From positions 45,822,515-45,886,514 of the forward strand of contig NC_079514.1 in assembly GCF_000801105.2 (NCBI RefSeq): a DNA stretch of 64,000 nt. Direction: 5' to 3'. Position 1 is the stretch's first letter. The number at the start of each line of letters is the position of its first letter. The DNA is from Raphanus sativus (Eukaryota > Streptophyta > Magnoliopsida > Brassicales > Brassicaceae). Below, piece by piece: positions 1 through 11,932 of this stretch. A program made the translations under genes and the position numbers. Under the pieces are notes generated by a model that was not told the origin of the DNA, did no database searches, and worked only from the letters and a program-made list of their open reading frames with translations.

Positions 1-52
1 TTAAATATCACACATGAAAGAGAAGTCATGACTTCTCTTTTAATATAATAGA

Positions 53-90
53 CTAGAGTTTGACCCGCCTTTTCAAAGGGCGGATACGAT
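53..90 (-). mobile_element. Helitron 3' terminus (remnant)
   Basis: Read on the minus strand this ends in a GC-rich hairpin (CCGCC..GGGCGG on the plus strand) followed by CTAG, with the expected flanking A at 52. Helitrons end with a short hairpin about 10 nt before CTRR and insert between A and T. No matching TC-type 5' end was found, so only the terminus is called. Confidence 0.45.
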
Positions 91-2607
91 TTTTTTTTGT
101 CATCATCCTATGTATTTATCTTCTTCATTTGTTAAATGTTTGAGATTGGTTTAGTCAAGAAATTTATTAACCCATCTTTTTATTCATCAATATGTTTAAA
201 TATAATGTTTGGCTTTTGGTTTTGGTTTTAGGTTGTTTTTCTTTTTGGATTTTGGTTTTAGTTTGATTATAATTTTTTCTTTTTTGGTTCAAGAGATATA
301 TAAACCGTTCAGTTATTTATGAAAAATAACTTAATATAATTATACTTGTGTTTACCTGATCCGGATCTATGGGCTTAGTTTTTTTCCCAAAAATTTATTT
401 ACTGAAAATTAGAAATTTCATACATGTATTTTTATTACAAATTGTTTTTATAGATACATAAATTAAAATTAACAAATAGAATTTGTTTAAAATAAGACAA
501 ATCATTTATAAACCCCGTCATTATTAATTTTACTTATATTTAAAACTGTAAATTATAGAAAAAAATATTTTTAATTTTTATATTGGTAAAGTTTTATTTT
601 TATTATTATATAAACAAAATATACTTCATTCAACCCGTATTATACTATATCGAATTATTTTTTAATACTCAAATTTAAATATGTAATTATTTCTTATTTT
701 ATATATCTTACTTTAATATTTTATATTAATACGTTGAAGTATGTGGTAAAATTCATGAATGTGTGTTATTCTTTAATTTTATGATTTATAACAAATTTAA
801 TAAATTAATTAAGTTACTTTATATTTATTAGTTTATTTATTAATTTAATTATGAATATAGACATTACGTGAATATTATTTTTTATTCTATAATGAAAGAA
901 TTAATATTTGTTAATAATTTATTTAATATTAATTACGATTTTTTATTTAAAAATAAATATTAAAAAGAAATTTTGTTTACATCTTAAATAAAAAGACTTT
1001 AAAATATAACGCATATGCTTTTTAGTTGTATGACTTTTTTTTTTTTATGAAATAAGACTATACAATCTTGTGGATCATGAACTATTAACAAAGTTAATTG
1101 TTGTGATTTGGCATTAGTTTATTTTGTTATCAATTATCTATTATAATATTTATGTTTTATATTTAGATTATTTAGATTTAAAATTTAATTTTCTTATTCA
1201 CATTAGACATTAATAATACTTAAAGATTTTCAGTTTAGGATATAACTCGTAAACTGAAATTTTATACTGCTAGATTTTGATCCGCGCTTTCAAAGCGCAT
1301 GATTACTTTCGAAACATTTCAAAATTTATTTTATATACATATGTATTCTTATACATTTATATTTATAAATGAAACTTTATATTTTAAAATCCGACCCGAC
1401 CCGCAGTTAAATTGACAAATTGTGTGGTCTCGTATGTAGTTCGGTTTAGTTTAAAAAAATATTATTTAAAAAATCCTATAAACCCGTAAAAATAACTAAA
1501 ACTGGGGATCTGGCTACCGGTTGAACTGATAGATGATCCAATTTGAAATTCGGTTTGACCTAAATTATTATAGTCAAATTAAATTTTTATTTTGTTGTAA
1601 GGTTAATAGATCAATATTCGAGAGGATGCATACTAAAAATGAAATATATGTGAGCATTAATAATTTGTATATATTTTTATTATAATTTAATGATTTATGT
1701 TTGTAAATATAATTTTAATTTATTTAATTAGTTTACTTTTATTATTCACATGTTATTTGATTTTTTTTTTGTTTATGACTTATTTTAAGTTTAAATTTAA
1801 TTTCATTATTCGCATTAGAAATGTAAATATTTAGTAATTTTAATCTTATATATATTTTTTATTATATATATATAATTATGTTTTACAACTAATTAAACCA
1901 TTGATCCACACTCTCTTGCATCAATATATGTTAATGTTATGTTTTATGATATAATTGTGTTAATATATTTGTTGAATTAGTTAATATTTAATAAATATAT
2001 TTTTTGTGTTTGAATAACCCGTAAAAATATATTCACAAAAATATCAAGTAACATGTTTCATCTTGTTTTAAATATTAATAGTATCGAACTATTAATATTT
2101 TTATCATATATATATATAGATTTATGTATATGTATATCTAATTTAATAAGAATTATATTTTTATGTATTTAGTGAGTGTTTTGAAGAAATTTTTTTTTGT
2201 TTGCATTTGGATAAATATATAGTTGTATATAGAAGAATTAATAGACATATATAATTATTCATTACATTAATAAATATAATATAATTTATTTTTATTGAAA
2301 TTTCGTATTTATATAAATTAAATTCATTAATTTAGAAAAATAATAGATTAGTTAGTTAGTTCCTTAATTTTAGGCATGGTGTATATTTAATTTCAATTAA
2401 ATTAGATATATGAATATATGAATAGAAATAATATGAAAGATAATTAAATTATATATATAAATATACGAAGAGAAATAATAGGACAAACCTAGACTTTTGT
2501 GATAGTCCAAAAAGTAGTCGATAAATATTGCTTCTGTTTTAATAGTATTGATTAGAATGATATATAATTTCAATTACTTAACCAAAATTAATATTTAAAA
2601 TGTATTT
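91..2607. other. AT-rich intergenic DNA
   Basis: Very AT-rich sequence with no coding region longer than noise and no recognised gene. It holds the Helitron ends listed separately and is probably decayed transposon sequence. Confidence 0.5.
1270..1300 (-). mobile_element. Helitron 3' terminus (remnant)
   Basis: CTAG at 1270-1273 is followed by a GCGCTTTCAAAGCGC hairpin, the same arrangement as the complete elements at 10766 and 52660. A degenerate 5' end (AATAGTAT, minus orientation) near 2541 may be its partner, which would make a ~1.3 kb element, but the junction base before CTAG is not the usual A. Confidence 0.4.
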
Positions 2608-2634
2608 CCGCGCGAAGCACAGACGAGGACCTAG
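2608..2634 (+). mobile_element. Helitron 3' terminus (remnant, plus orientation)
   Basis: A decayed CCGCGCGAAGC hairpin is followed by CTAG at 2631-2634 and then T, as expected for a Helitron right end. No 5' end could be paired with it. Confidence 0.35.
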
Positions 2635-2860
2635 TTCTGTTAAAGAGAGATAGTAGATGATGTAGTGGTTTGTTTCTATGGACCTGAATAAAGCACTACT
2701 ATTTACAAATAAATCACGTAAAACAAAATCATGTCACACGCTTATTTCACATATATTTAGCATGTGCAGTAAAATGAATCGAATACAAATAGCATTTTTA
2801 AAAAATAAATATTGAATTCATATCGGTAAGTAGTATAGAACTATAACCCCCTAGAATTCT

Positions 2861-3220
2861 TAAATACTAAATCATACCTCAACATCAACCCAACCCTTAT
2901 CCCAAATATTAAACCCTAAATTCTAATCATTAAATCCAAACAAAATAGAACATCCTTTAGAAATTGTTAAATAGAATGGTACATAATAAAATAATATAGT
3001 AACAAATATCCGCAATAACATAGTATAAATAGATTAAGCATAATACATATTGCTATATATTCCATTATAAACAATAAATCTTAAACCCTAAACCATACCT
3101 CAACATCAACCCAACCCTTACCCCAAATACTAAACCCTAAATTATAATCAATAAACCCAAACAAAATAAATCATTTTTTAGAAATTGTCAAATAGAATGG
3201 TACATAATAAAATAGTATAG
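2861..3220. repeat. Direct repeat, 2 copies of ~205 bp
   Basis: Two adjacent copies share the string 'catacctcaacatcaaccca', then a CCCTAAA-containing stretch and 'agaatggtacataataaaa'. Copy 1 starts near 2870 and copy 2 near 3078. The copies differ by scattered substitutions, so this is an old local duplication. Confidence 0.75.
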
Positions 3221-3309
3221 TAAAAAAATATTATGTTTAACATAATATTAATATATTAGGTAGAGACATGCGCTTTGCGCAGGATGAGAATATCCGAAAT
3301 AATTGAATT

Positions 3310-4340
3310 TATTTTACATTTTTGTTGATGATCTCCACATCCCTCTTTTCTGTTCAAAAAAGCAAACAAAGCTCCGTTTAGTGAACTGCAAAACGAAGTA
3401 CACATGTTTTGCCTTCATATACTCCTTGTATAAGCAATTTATTGTTCTCAGATCCGAGACGTAGACCGCTATCACCTTCTGAGATCAACAGCTACTTCAC
3501 ATAATCACTGATTTCTAAAGACCTGACTGAACCATTTATCTTCAGGGGACCCGTCAGCTCTTCCGTTTGTGGACACAAATTAGATATAACCTTCGTTACA
3601 CAAATGCTATGGTCTTAGAATCTTGTGACACCTCAAAACATTCCAAGCTTTTCTCTTCTCTCTCTCACTCACTATTATTTGATTGGCATCTGATTTTTTT
3701 CTTTGACCATTTGGTCAATTTTTAAATTTTTTTGTCAAAAGACTTATAAAACATCACCCCAACTTGAATGCATCTATACGAATGGTGGATAAATTCGAAT
3801 TTCTCAATGTTAGAGAGGCAATAACAGAGCCATTTGTTGTAACTGTAAACGGTCAGTGTGGAGAATGTAAATATTGGATGTTATTTTTCTCTCATATGGT
3901 ATGTGTCATTGAGGAAATTTTTGACTCTGCAAGATGTAGGATAGGTTTAAGAACCAGCATCAGAGCTGAGAGATTGTTACTCTCCAGTACTCTTGAAAAG
4001 CAGAAGACTGACAAAGCTTTTCAGTGTCTCAAATGGCTCTCTGCATTCAAATATGTTACAGTTTGGAAAAAGCTGAAGTGAGTTAACTACAAAGCAAAGA
4101 AAAAATTACTTGCCCGGGACAGATTCATGTGTGTTATCGGGGAAAGCTTTGTGAATCTGAGTTTCTGACCGACCTAAGGCGTTCCACAGTCTTCTTCTTA
4201 TTGGTTTGTTATTTTCATCTTTGTGTTGAAGATCTGAATATTTTAGGAAATTTTCATTTTCGTTGAAGGCTTCAAAACAATGTCTTTTGTAAACTTTGTA
4301 CTCAGTATTATTCAAGCACTGCAAGACGTAGAGATACAAA
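3310..4340 (-). pseudogene. Possible decayed multi-exon gene, unidentified
   Basis: The minus strand has several stretches that read like exons: 4339-4106 (about 77 codons), roughly 4078-3980, and roughly 3600-3380. The last is open for about 70 codons but for one in-frame TAG. Intron-like borders separate them, for example a CTTTGTAG acceptor near 4087 and TTTACAG near 3842. Composition is less AT-rich than the flanks. I do not recognise the protein family, and the pieces do not join into one clean reading frame, so a dead or captured gene is likelier than a functional one. A plus-strand frame at 3764-4081 has no ATG and looks like an antisense shadow. Confidence 0.3.
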
Positions 4341-4619
4341 TTATCTGAATATAAAACATTTAACTTTCTCTGATGCCATGAGTGTTATACCACAAATTCC
4401 TATATATATAAAACACACAACTTTATCCAATTCATAAGTTGATGAAGGTCAAAATTTCCAGATTTGCTTGAGGATGAAGAAAATCAAACATTTGAAGAAA
4501 CTTGTTTGACTTTAGAAGGGTTGATGATAGAATTGGGAGAACTAATCAGAGAACTTATGACTAAAGCCGGATGAGGAAGAACAACATCAATCCACGGCCA
4601 GACATGAACATTAGTTCTT

Positions 4620-6390
4620 AGAGCAAGAAGAAACATAGGGGATGGGAATGATTTACTTTTTCCCCAGAAAATAATAAAAAGGAAAAATTCTATTTTTCTG
4701 TTTCTCTTAAGGATGTTAATGGTCGTGTGAAGTTGAAGGCGACGACATGCACATGCCCACCTATTAATTGGTTTATGTTATAACTTATAATGCACTAACA
4801 AAATATGTAATATAAATACCAATGGCAACTATTGAAAATTCTCTAGTAATTAAAGGTCTAACAATTAATATGGTTGAGCAGGTCTCTAAGTTTGACACAT
4901 AAGCTAAAATGGCATAGTTGTTATTAATCTACTAATTAATCTACTAATTTAAGGTTAGTCTTGAAGTTTTCTTTTCTTTTAATAATAAGAGGATTAAGCA
5001 TAATATATATTGCTTTACATTCTATTCTATACACATATAATAGAATATCACATAATAAACAAAAACTGCTCATTTTCTTCAATCAGTTTCGGGTCACTCA
5101 CGGCAACATAAGATATTACACAGCGGTGTAGATTGTACATGTGACTGCGGCGGAGAATGAAATTTTATTTGTTGATGCAGTGTATGGAAGAGAAGCACAG
5201 ACGGTAGTGGAAGTTAAAAGAAAATGGAACGACAGCGTACGGTAGTGAGGACGAGACAACCAATGGTGATAGTGATTCCGATTGTATAGATATAGGTTAT
5301 CAAGACAGATTGGTTTGTTCATGTTCGTTGCTATGAGAGAAAAACATAGAAAGAAAGAAATAAAGAAAAGAAAGAAAGAAAGAAAAAATAAAAAAATAGA
5401 AAGCAGTCAACCGATTACTTTTGAAGGGTATTTTAGCATATATGATAAAAAAATATGTCGAATATTGTGGTCAACTTTTTTTATTTAGATAATGAATTAT
5501 AATTTTTTGATTGTCGTACAATGAAATTTCCCTTAAAACATATATTTTATTTTATTTATGGACAAATGCAATAAAGTCAATAAACTATTTTTAAATTAAG
5601 ATGTGGAAAAACTTTGATGTCAACATATTTTTTTAGATTCTATTTTAAACCATTTAAATTATTTCTTATTTTATTTTTGAATGACTAGAAAGTTTCTACA
5701 TTTATTTAAACTGGGGTTTTAACTAAACTAAATTAATATGCTTAGGAGAATTAATCATTCCCATCGAAAATCAAATTTATGACCATTTAAATTTCTTTTT
5801 AATTTCTAAAGGTGTTTTATGATTAAAACTTACTAATACATTAAAATGATAACCATCACCTAGGTATATGTTGATCTCATATTCTCATGTTTATATATTG
5901 TATTGATTTCATGTGTTTACTGTAAAACTTAGTGTACTGATGTAATGTGTTGACCATGATAGACAACAGTCTATGGACTAGCATCACTGCTAAAACCACC
6001 ACCAAGGGCCTAAGGCATTCACCACCTTATAGGAGACTCGGTTTGAACAGCAGCAAACGAAGCAGCATATGATGTGGTACTGTAGTATTAGTTAAGTTAG
6101 ATGCAATTCTCTTGTTTCTCTTGTTTTTCATAAGATGCATCATCTTGATATAAGACTTTTTTCTCTAGAAAAAGATACTTCTTTGTATGAAAAGTATGGT
6201 GAAAATAAAACTCTACTTCTCTTCAGATTTGGACTCATCACTTGGAGTCCAGAGAAACAAGGAAATCTATTGATAATTTATGTATCTCGGTTCTGTATCA
6301 TTTCATGGTTTAAAAAGGACAATCCACACAGTCTCACAAGTTTTTCTCTTTACGCTTCAAACTGGAAGTGGATTATATTGTTCTTTTATA
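4620..6390. other. Intergenic DNA with purine-rich microsatellite
   Basis: No supported gene. It contains a GAAA-rich run at about 5338-5402. An open frame at 6135-6551 on the plus strand has low complexity, no recognisable domain, and runs through the Helitron end at 6399; I treat it as chance. Confidence 0.4.
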
Positions 6391-6734
6391 CAAACCAACT
6401 AGGTGTTTTGCCCGCACATGCGGACATAATCTTTTTTATAAAATACTTATTAATACATATATTTAAAAATTACAAGGGTAAAATATTTTGTTTTTTTAAC
6501 AAATTCTTTTTCAACTATTTTTATCATTTTGCCTCATTTTTATCTTCTTAAACATCAGTAGAATCTATAAAACCATGAGAATTGAGAACATAACCACATA
6601 TCAAACATTACACTCAAAATATGATAATTTATGGAATAATGATATTTTGGTTTGATTTACTACATATATAACACATACTTGTTTTTATTATTTCATATAC
6701 TTTGAATTTTTAATTTTTAAAAATCTATACTATT

Positions 6735-7706
6735 GGTTAGGGATGGGCAATCAACATACTTCTGGTTTGATAACTGGCTGGGCAAGGGTCGACTGATCGA
6801 TATAACTGGAGCAGTGGGAACTACCTATATAGGACTGCCTCGTCGTGCTACAGTTAGTGATGCAGTAAAGCAGAATTCGTGGGCCATTCGTGGGCAGCGT
6901 AGTCGTCACTACCATGGCTTATATGATACCATTGTGGCAGAGACAGTTCCTGCTCCCCATCGAGGAAGAGATATCGTTCTTTGGAAACAGGGAGAAGATG
7001 ACTACCAGGAAAAGTTCTCGACTACTAAGACCTGGGAGCAGATAAGAGTGAAAAAGGATACAGTGCAATGGAGCAGGGTGGTATGGTTTGCGCAAGGGAT
7101 TCCTCGGTTTTCTTTTATTACATGGTTAGCAGTCAGGAACAGGCTCGCAACGGGAGACAGGATGCGCGCTTGGGGGATGATTCAAGAGTGTACTCTATAT
7201 GGCGAAAGAGATGAGACAAGGGACCATTTGTTTTTTGCATGCCCGTACTCTTTCACGGTCTGGCATGGATTAGCGAATCGCATCCTTGGTACTCATATTG
7301 ATCCTGACTGGCAGCTGACTCTAGAGAATCTCCAAGGGCAGAGAGCTGGTACTTTAGACACCATCCTCTTAAAAATGCTCTTCCAGATGACCATCTATCA
7401 GCTATGGCGAGAGCGGAATGCAAGACGTCATCACACAAGTTGGATAACAGCAGAGGCCATGCGAGGGAAAATTGATAAGATGATGAGGAACCGTATTTCG
7501 TCTTTGAAATACAGAGCTGGACACAAGTATGCAGGGTTGCTACAGAGATGGTTTTCACACACTTCGTAAGAAGGTTTCTCCATAGTTATTTTTTCTTAGT
7601 TTTCACTTTTATAGGAAAGTAGCTAAAGCATACATATGATCTTCTGTAAATGCCAGTTCCCGAAAAGGATGAATAAATTTGAAATTTCATCAAAAAAAAA
7701 AAAAAA
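6735..7706 (+). mobile_element. 5'-truncated LINE insertion
   Basis: A 3' fragment of a non-LTR retrotransposon. It ends in a run of ~19 A (7692-7710) and is flanked by a 16 bp target-site duplication, AAAAATCTATACTATT at 6719-6734 and 7707-7722. This is the signature of target-primed reverse transcription with early termination. The target lies on a Helitron 5'-end motif. Confidence 0.85.
6736..7569 (+). pseudogene. LINE reverse transcriptase C-terminal fragment (zf-RVT)
   Basis: About 277 codons are open but with no initiating ATG, because the element is 5'-truncated. The start resembles the G-x-S-T-x-F-W-x-D-N-W segment that follows the reverse transcriptase in plant LINEs. Around codons 150-175 lies the zinc-binding region: C-T-L-Y, then H-L-F-F-x-C. 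The usual second Cys of the CxxC pair is Tyr here, so metal binding is probably lost. There is no catalytic RT core or endonuclease, so it cannot move by itself. Domain-only copies like this are often annotated as 'RNA-directed DNA polymerase-related protein'; here it is simply the inserted tail. Confidence 0.8.
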
Positions 7707-7989
7707 AAAAATCTATACTATTATTTGAGAAGTGATTTTTTTATTTTAAGTAAAATATAAAATTTGATAATAAAGCGATGGACATTACGATAAACATGAA
7801 CTATACTTTGTAAACACATTTTTCTTTTATTTTTTTGGTTAACTGATTATTATATTTATATATAATCAGATATATAAATATATAATAAAATATATATAAT
7901 GATTTACTAAGGGTATCATCGACTTTGACCGCTCTAACTTTTAACGTGAGAACTCCGTTGCAAAAAATTATTTCGCAAATAATAGTATA

Positions 7990-8735
7990 GATATACTCAA
8001 ATCTAACTAAATAAATAAGAATGTGAAATTATATCATTTTCTTTAAGATATACATAGTTACATTGACCAAAAATATAACATCCACATAAAACTAGTACAA
8101 CAAGTACGAGTAAAACATGTCATCAAACAAAGATTGCAAACAGATATAATTTACTCTCGGATGAACCTTGAGTTGGTTTTGACACATGTCATTTTCTAAA
8201 AAAATTTATATAAACCGATATACTCAAATCTAACTAAATAAATAAGAATGTAAAACTAAATTATTTATTTATATATACAACGGTTACATTGACCAAAAGT
8301 ATATCTTCTTATCCACACAAAACTAGTACAACGAGTACGAGTAAAAAACGTCATCAAACAAAGATTGCAAACATATATGGTTTACTCTGAGATCATGAAC
8401 CTTGAGTTGGCTTTGACACATGTCCTTTTTCTATATTTTTCTTTTATATAAATCAAAATAATCAAATCTAACTTAATAAATAATAATGTAAAATTAAATC
8501 ATTTTTTAAAAATTTACAACGGTTACATTAACCAAAATTATAGCATCTTATCTACACAAAATCAGTACAACGAGTAAAAATAAAACACATCATCAAACAA
8601 ATATTGCAAAAGATATGTTTTACTCTCGGATCATGAACCTTAAGTTGGCATTGACATAGATCCTTTATAAAACGATGCACTCGAATCTAACAAAGTAAAT
8701 AACAAAGCAAAACTAAATAATTTTCTTCAAATCTT
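7990..8735. repeat. Tandem repeat array, ~230 bp unit, ~3.2 copies
   Basis: Units start near 7993, 8221, 8463 and 8682. Each carries 'ctcaaatctaactaaataaa', then 'ttacattgaccaaaa', 'agtacaacgagtacgagtaaaa', 'catcaaacaaa.attgcaaa' and 'gaaccttgagttgg' in the same order. The last copy is partial. The array abuts the right end of the Helitron-like element, as is common for Helitron-borne tandem repeats. Confidence 0.8.
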
Positions 8736-8761
8736 TTCAACCTTTTCGAGTTTTTTTTGTA

Positions 8762-8776
8762 TGGTATCAGAGCCAT
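8762..8776 (+). other. Copia-type primer-binding-site motif, isolated
   Basis: TGGTATCAGAGCC matches the 3' end complement of initiator tRNA-Met used by Ty1/copia elements. No LTR pair or gag frame was found beside it, so at most it is a remnant. Confidence 0.35.
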
Positions 8777-8892
8777 GAATGATTCTTCTGGTTTTCTCTC
8801 TTCTTAGATACCTATGGTTCATCTTAAATATGTTAGATGTCTAAAGACCACCAACTGAGAACAAAATCTTCAATTTACAACAAAAAATCTTA

Positions 8893-11710
8893 GGGGGGCT
8901 TATTGAACTTGTGATTTGAGAGAATTTCAATATATATCAAATCCAAGGAATTTTAAAAAGATCTGGGATTTGAGCAAATCTTTAAGAAATGATTTGAAGA
9001 GATTTGAAGAGTTTTCAGAACAGTTTTTCGGAAAGAAAAAACCTTTTTGTATAAAGATAACACATGATTATACTCTTTCGACATGAAATAGAAAATTCTC
9101 ATCACGTTTAATACAAGACATGGACTTTTTAGCATCAACTACCAAATTGTTTTCATTTTCCATCGTAACAATCTCACTCATGTATTAACGATCAATCCAT
9201 ATTGTGTTGATTTCAGAAACCATATCGCATGCGATCTTGAATCCGAGCAACTGATTGATTTATCATTACCATAAGTCCATATAGTAACTGAGATTTTTTG
9301 TGTGCTTCTTTGTACATTCCATATTTCTTCTTAAACATCACGTGCGTGCACCAAACATATCTGAGAAATAACACGAACATAACACCAAAAAAAAAATGTT
9401 GCACCATGATTCTTGAGTTTTGTCTTCGATTAAAAAGAAAGAAAGAAAGAATCAGAGTTATACCTTTGTAACAGGCTCATTGATATCATCTTATGTTCCT
9501 TAAAAACAAAACCACAATAACTATTCATAATCAGATCTGGATCATATAAGGAAAATTCACCAACGTCCTAGCTCTGAAATAATCGATGCAAGAAATGCAA
9601 ACCAGCTGTCACTCACATAATTAGCTGAAACAAACAAATTCTTGATAACACACACTCCCTCCTGTAGCCCTTTTCATGCATATTGAGATACTGTTTGACA
9701 ATTAACTCAAAATTTCAGGGCCTATAAAAGAAGTAAAACAACAATGTCTTATTCCAAATCGATCTGATGAAGCAGAAAAAAATAAGAGATGACATTAACT
9801 GGTCGATAATAGAAGATACAACCAATGTTACAATTTTCTGAACACAGAAAGACAAAACCTATACCTAATTCCTTCCAGAGCTAAAGATATGTATAGCAGA
9901 TATGCAATATTAACCTTTGGAAGGTAACTCGACTAACTGGAATAGACTCCAACACTTTCAAAATGCTGGGTATAACAGCTTTGTCTTCTACAAAAAGTAA
10001 AAATATGGAGACGTATACAACCTCATGGAAGTACAACCATGGTAGAATCTGATCCAATTTGGCCGGTGTGATGATCATGATACATATCTGTAGATAAGAG
10101 GTAACACAAGCAATGTCTAAATCATAAAAGTAAGAACACTAAAAAGGGAAAACCCAAAGATAGTATGTTATAGTAGGATTTTATACAAGATAAATAAGTA
10201 TAGATTGATCGTGTTTCAAAAAAAAAAGTATAGATTGATCTCTTAGGCTTTAAGCTAGTATAAACTCCAAACTTCCAGTCACCATCAATTAGGAAAAGGG
10301 AAGAGCTTCACGATAGATTTGAGCAGTTGTACCAGGACTGGGGAGCTTTAGTTGAGACAGAGAATACATGAACTGGCAACCTATGATTACAGTTGTTAAC
10401 AAAAAAAAACCTATGGTTACAATTCAATTGAGCCAAACTCAATCACTGGAAACAGAAAATGCAACCTCCAAATGTACGACTGAATAAGTATTGGTGCAGT
10501 ATCGGAGGTTTTTTTCCACGATCATTATCTGGCTTCAAATATAAAAAAAAAAGATTTTTTCACTTTTCAAAATACCATCTCGTTAGATGGTATTTGTTTT
10601 ACTGAGATTTCAGCTATAAACTATTTCTCAGATAATTCAGAATAATTCTTCATTTATTTTATGGATCAAATCCTAATTTTCCAATAAGGGTGGATTTAAT
10701 AGAATTTGAATAAATGCCTAATACAATAAGCCTGGATTTAAAATGGGTTTTAGAAATACTACATACTAGATTTTGACCCGCGCTTTCAAAGCGCGAGTTT
10801 ATTTTCCTTTATTTTTTTTAAAATTGACAAATATTTAGTAAATGTCATATTTTCATATATTTGTTTTTTTTTATAAAATACTTAAGCTTTTTATCTTTCT
10901 TTATCGTGTTTCATTTTAAATGAGTATAGATCTGAGCACAATATCCGAACCTGAAGAACCAACCCAAAACCGACCCAAAAATCACGGTCCCGAACCCGAT
11001 CAGACCCGGAATAAATATCTGAATGAGTTCTCAATTTCTATATCCAAAGAACCGGTCCCGAACCTGATCCAAAATTTTATAATACCCGAATAGGGTTTAA
11101 TTTCAAAACCCGAAAAACCCGATACCCGAAAGAACCGATCCGTACCCGAAAGGGTACCCGAATGTCCAGGTCTAATGAGTATTTATGTTTCTAAACTTAA
11201 ACTTTATTTTTAATAAATTAAGTTGGTATAACTCTAATAAATTCATTTTATTATGTGGTTAATTTTTTAAATAAAAAAATTATATACTTTTAGTAAAGAT
11301 TTTTACTTTTCAATGAAAAAATTCAATTTTTTATGAATGCTTAAATTATATTGAAAAACATAATAACTAAGTGATTAATATTTGTTCACTACACAAAATA
11401 TTAAGAATGGTTGAAAAAAATTATTAGAACTTGGAGAAAAAAATAAGAATTGGATCTGATTTCTTAATCGGCCCATATGGTCCAAGAGAGATCTGATGTG
11501 AACAGTGGGCTGGATTCAAAAAAATGACCCAATATAGATATGTTATTTATATTACTTGATTGCCCTTAATAAAATATGCAATGTTAGTAAAGAAGAGGGT
11601 ATTTTTAGTAAAAAAACCAATAGGATCCTGCTTTAATAGTATAGATACAATAAGGAGGGATTTAGAAAAATTCTGGAATTCTCTCAAATCACGGGTCCAA
11701 TAAGCCCCCC
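8893..11710. mobile_element. PIF/Harbinger-like TIR element with nested Helitron
   Basis: The ends are inverted repeats of ~37 bp starting GGGGGGCTTATTG, which match at about 33 positions. They are flanked by the 3 bp duplication TTA (8890-8892 and 11711-11713), the PIF/Harbinger rule. Without the 880 bp Helitron at 10766-11645 the element is ~1.9 kb. No DDE transposase or Myb-like protein is visible; the minus-strand frames at 9213-9407 and 9881-10078 are short and unrecognised. It is therefore a non-autonomous element, possibly with captured host sequence. Confidence 0.75.
10766..11645 (-). mobile_element. Non-autonomous Helitron (880 bp)
   Basis: Minus-strand element starting TCTATACTATTAAAGCAGG (plus-strand end 11645) and ending in a CGCGCTTTGAAAGCGCG hairpin and CTAG (10766-10769). 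It sits between A (10765) and T (11646). It matches the element at 52660-53573 in inverse orientation along much of its length, including the 'ccaataggatcctg' end region and the internal 'acccgaa'-rich stretch. No Rep/helicase is encoded. Confidence 0.85.
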
Positions 11711-11932
11711 TTAATATTTAGGGGCTTTTGAGATTTGATTTGTGCAAACAAATTTGGGCAAAAATATCTTCAAATAGCAGTGCATTAATCTGAAGGATTT
11801 TACTATCAACAGCAACTGAAAAGGGTATATTTCTTTGTTTAAAAGAGTTGTGAATTGTGATACCAACTGAAACGCTTATATTTTTCTCTGACCTTTTTTT
11901 TTGCAGTATAAAGTTTTCCAAAGAGAGGTATC

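Larger units (their letters stand above)
6399..7991 (-). mobile_element. Helitron-like element with nested LINE
   Basis: On the minus strand the 3' end is a CCGCAcatgCGG-type hairpin followed by CTAG at 6399-6402 with flanking A. The 5' end is TCTATACTATT (plus-strand AATAGTATAGA at 7981-7991) with flanking T at 7992, so the A/T insertion rule holds at both ends. Removing the LINE at 6735-7706 leaves about 0.6 kb, the size of a non-autonomous Helitron. A second TCTATACTATT in plus orientation at 7712 makes the right part an inverted pair, so two elements may be merged here. Confidence 0.5.

Noticed and set aside
2830..3230. CCCTAAA words as possible telomere repeats
   Set aside because: Only isolated words inside a 205 bp duplicated unit; no (CCCTAAA)n array.
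3764..4081. 105-codon plus-strand open frame
   Set aside because: It begins at TTG, not ATG, has no recognisable domain, and the opposite strand shows exon-like structure.
5116..5488. Two overlapping short frames on opposite strands
   Set aside because: Low-complexity Lys/Arg or Ser/Thr strings driven by the GAAA microsatellite; no splice or promoter context.
6135..6551. 138-codon plus-strand open frame
   Set aside because: Phe/Ile-rich, no domain, and it runs across a Helitron end, so it is not one conserved unit.
7253..7558. 101-codon minus-strand frame
   Set aside because: Antisense of the LINE zf-RVT coding region, which explains the openness.
7990..8735. CRISPR-like array
   Set aside because: Units of ~230 bp without short constant repeats or unique spacers, in a plant genome; it is an ordinary tandem repeat.
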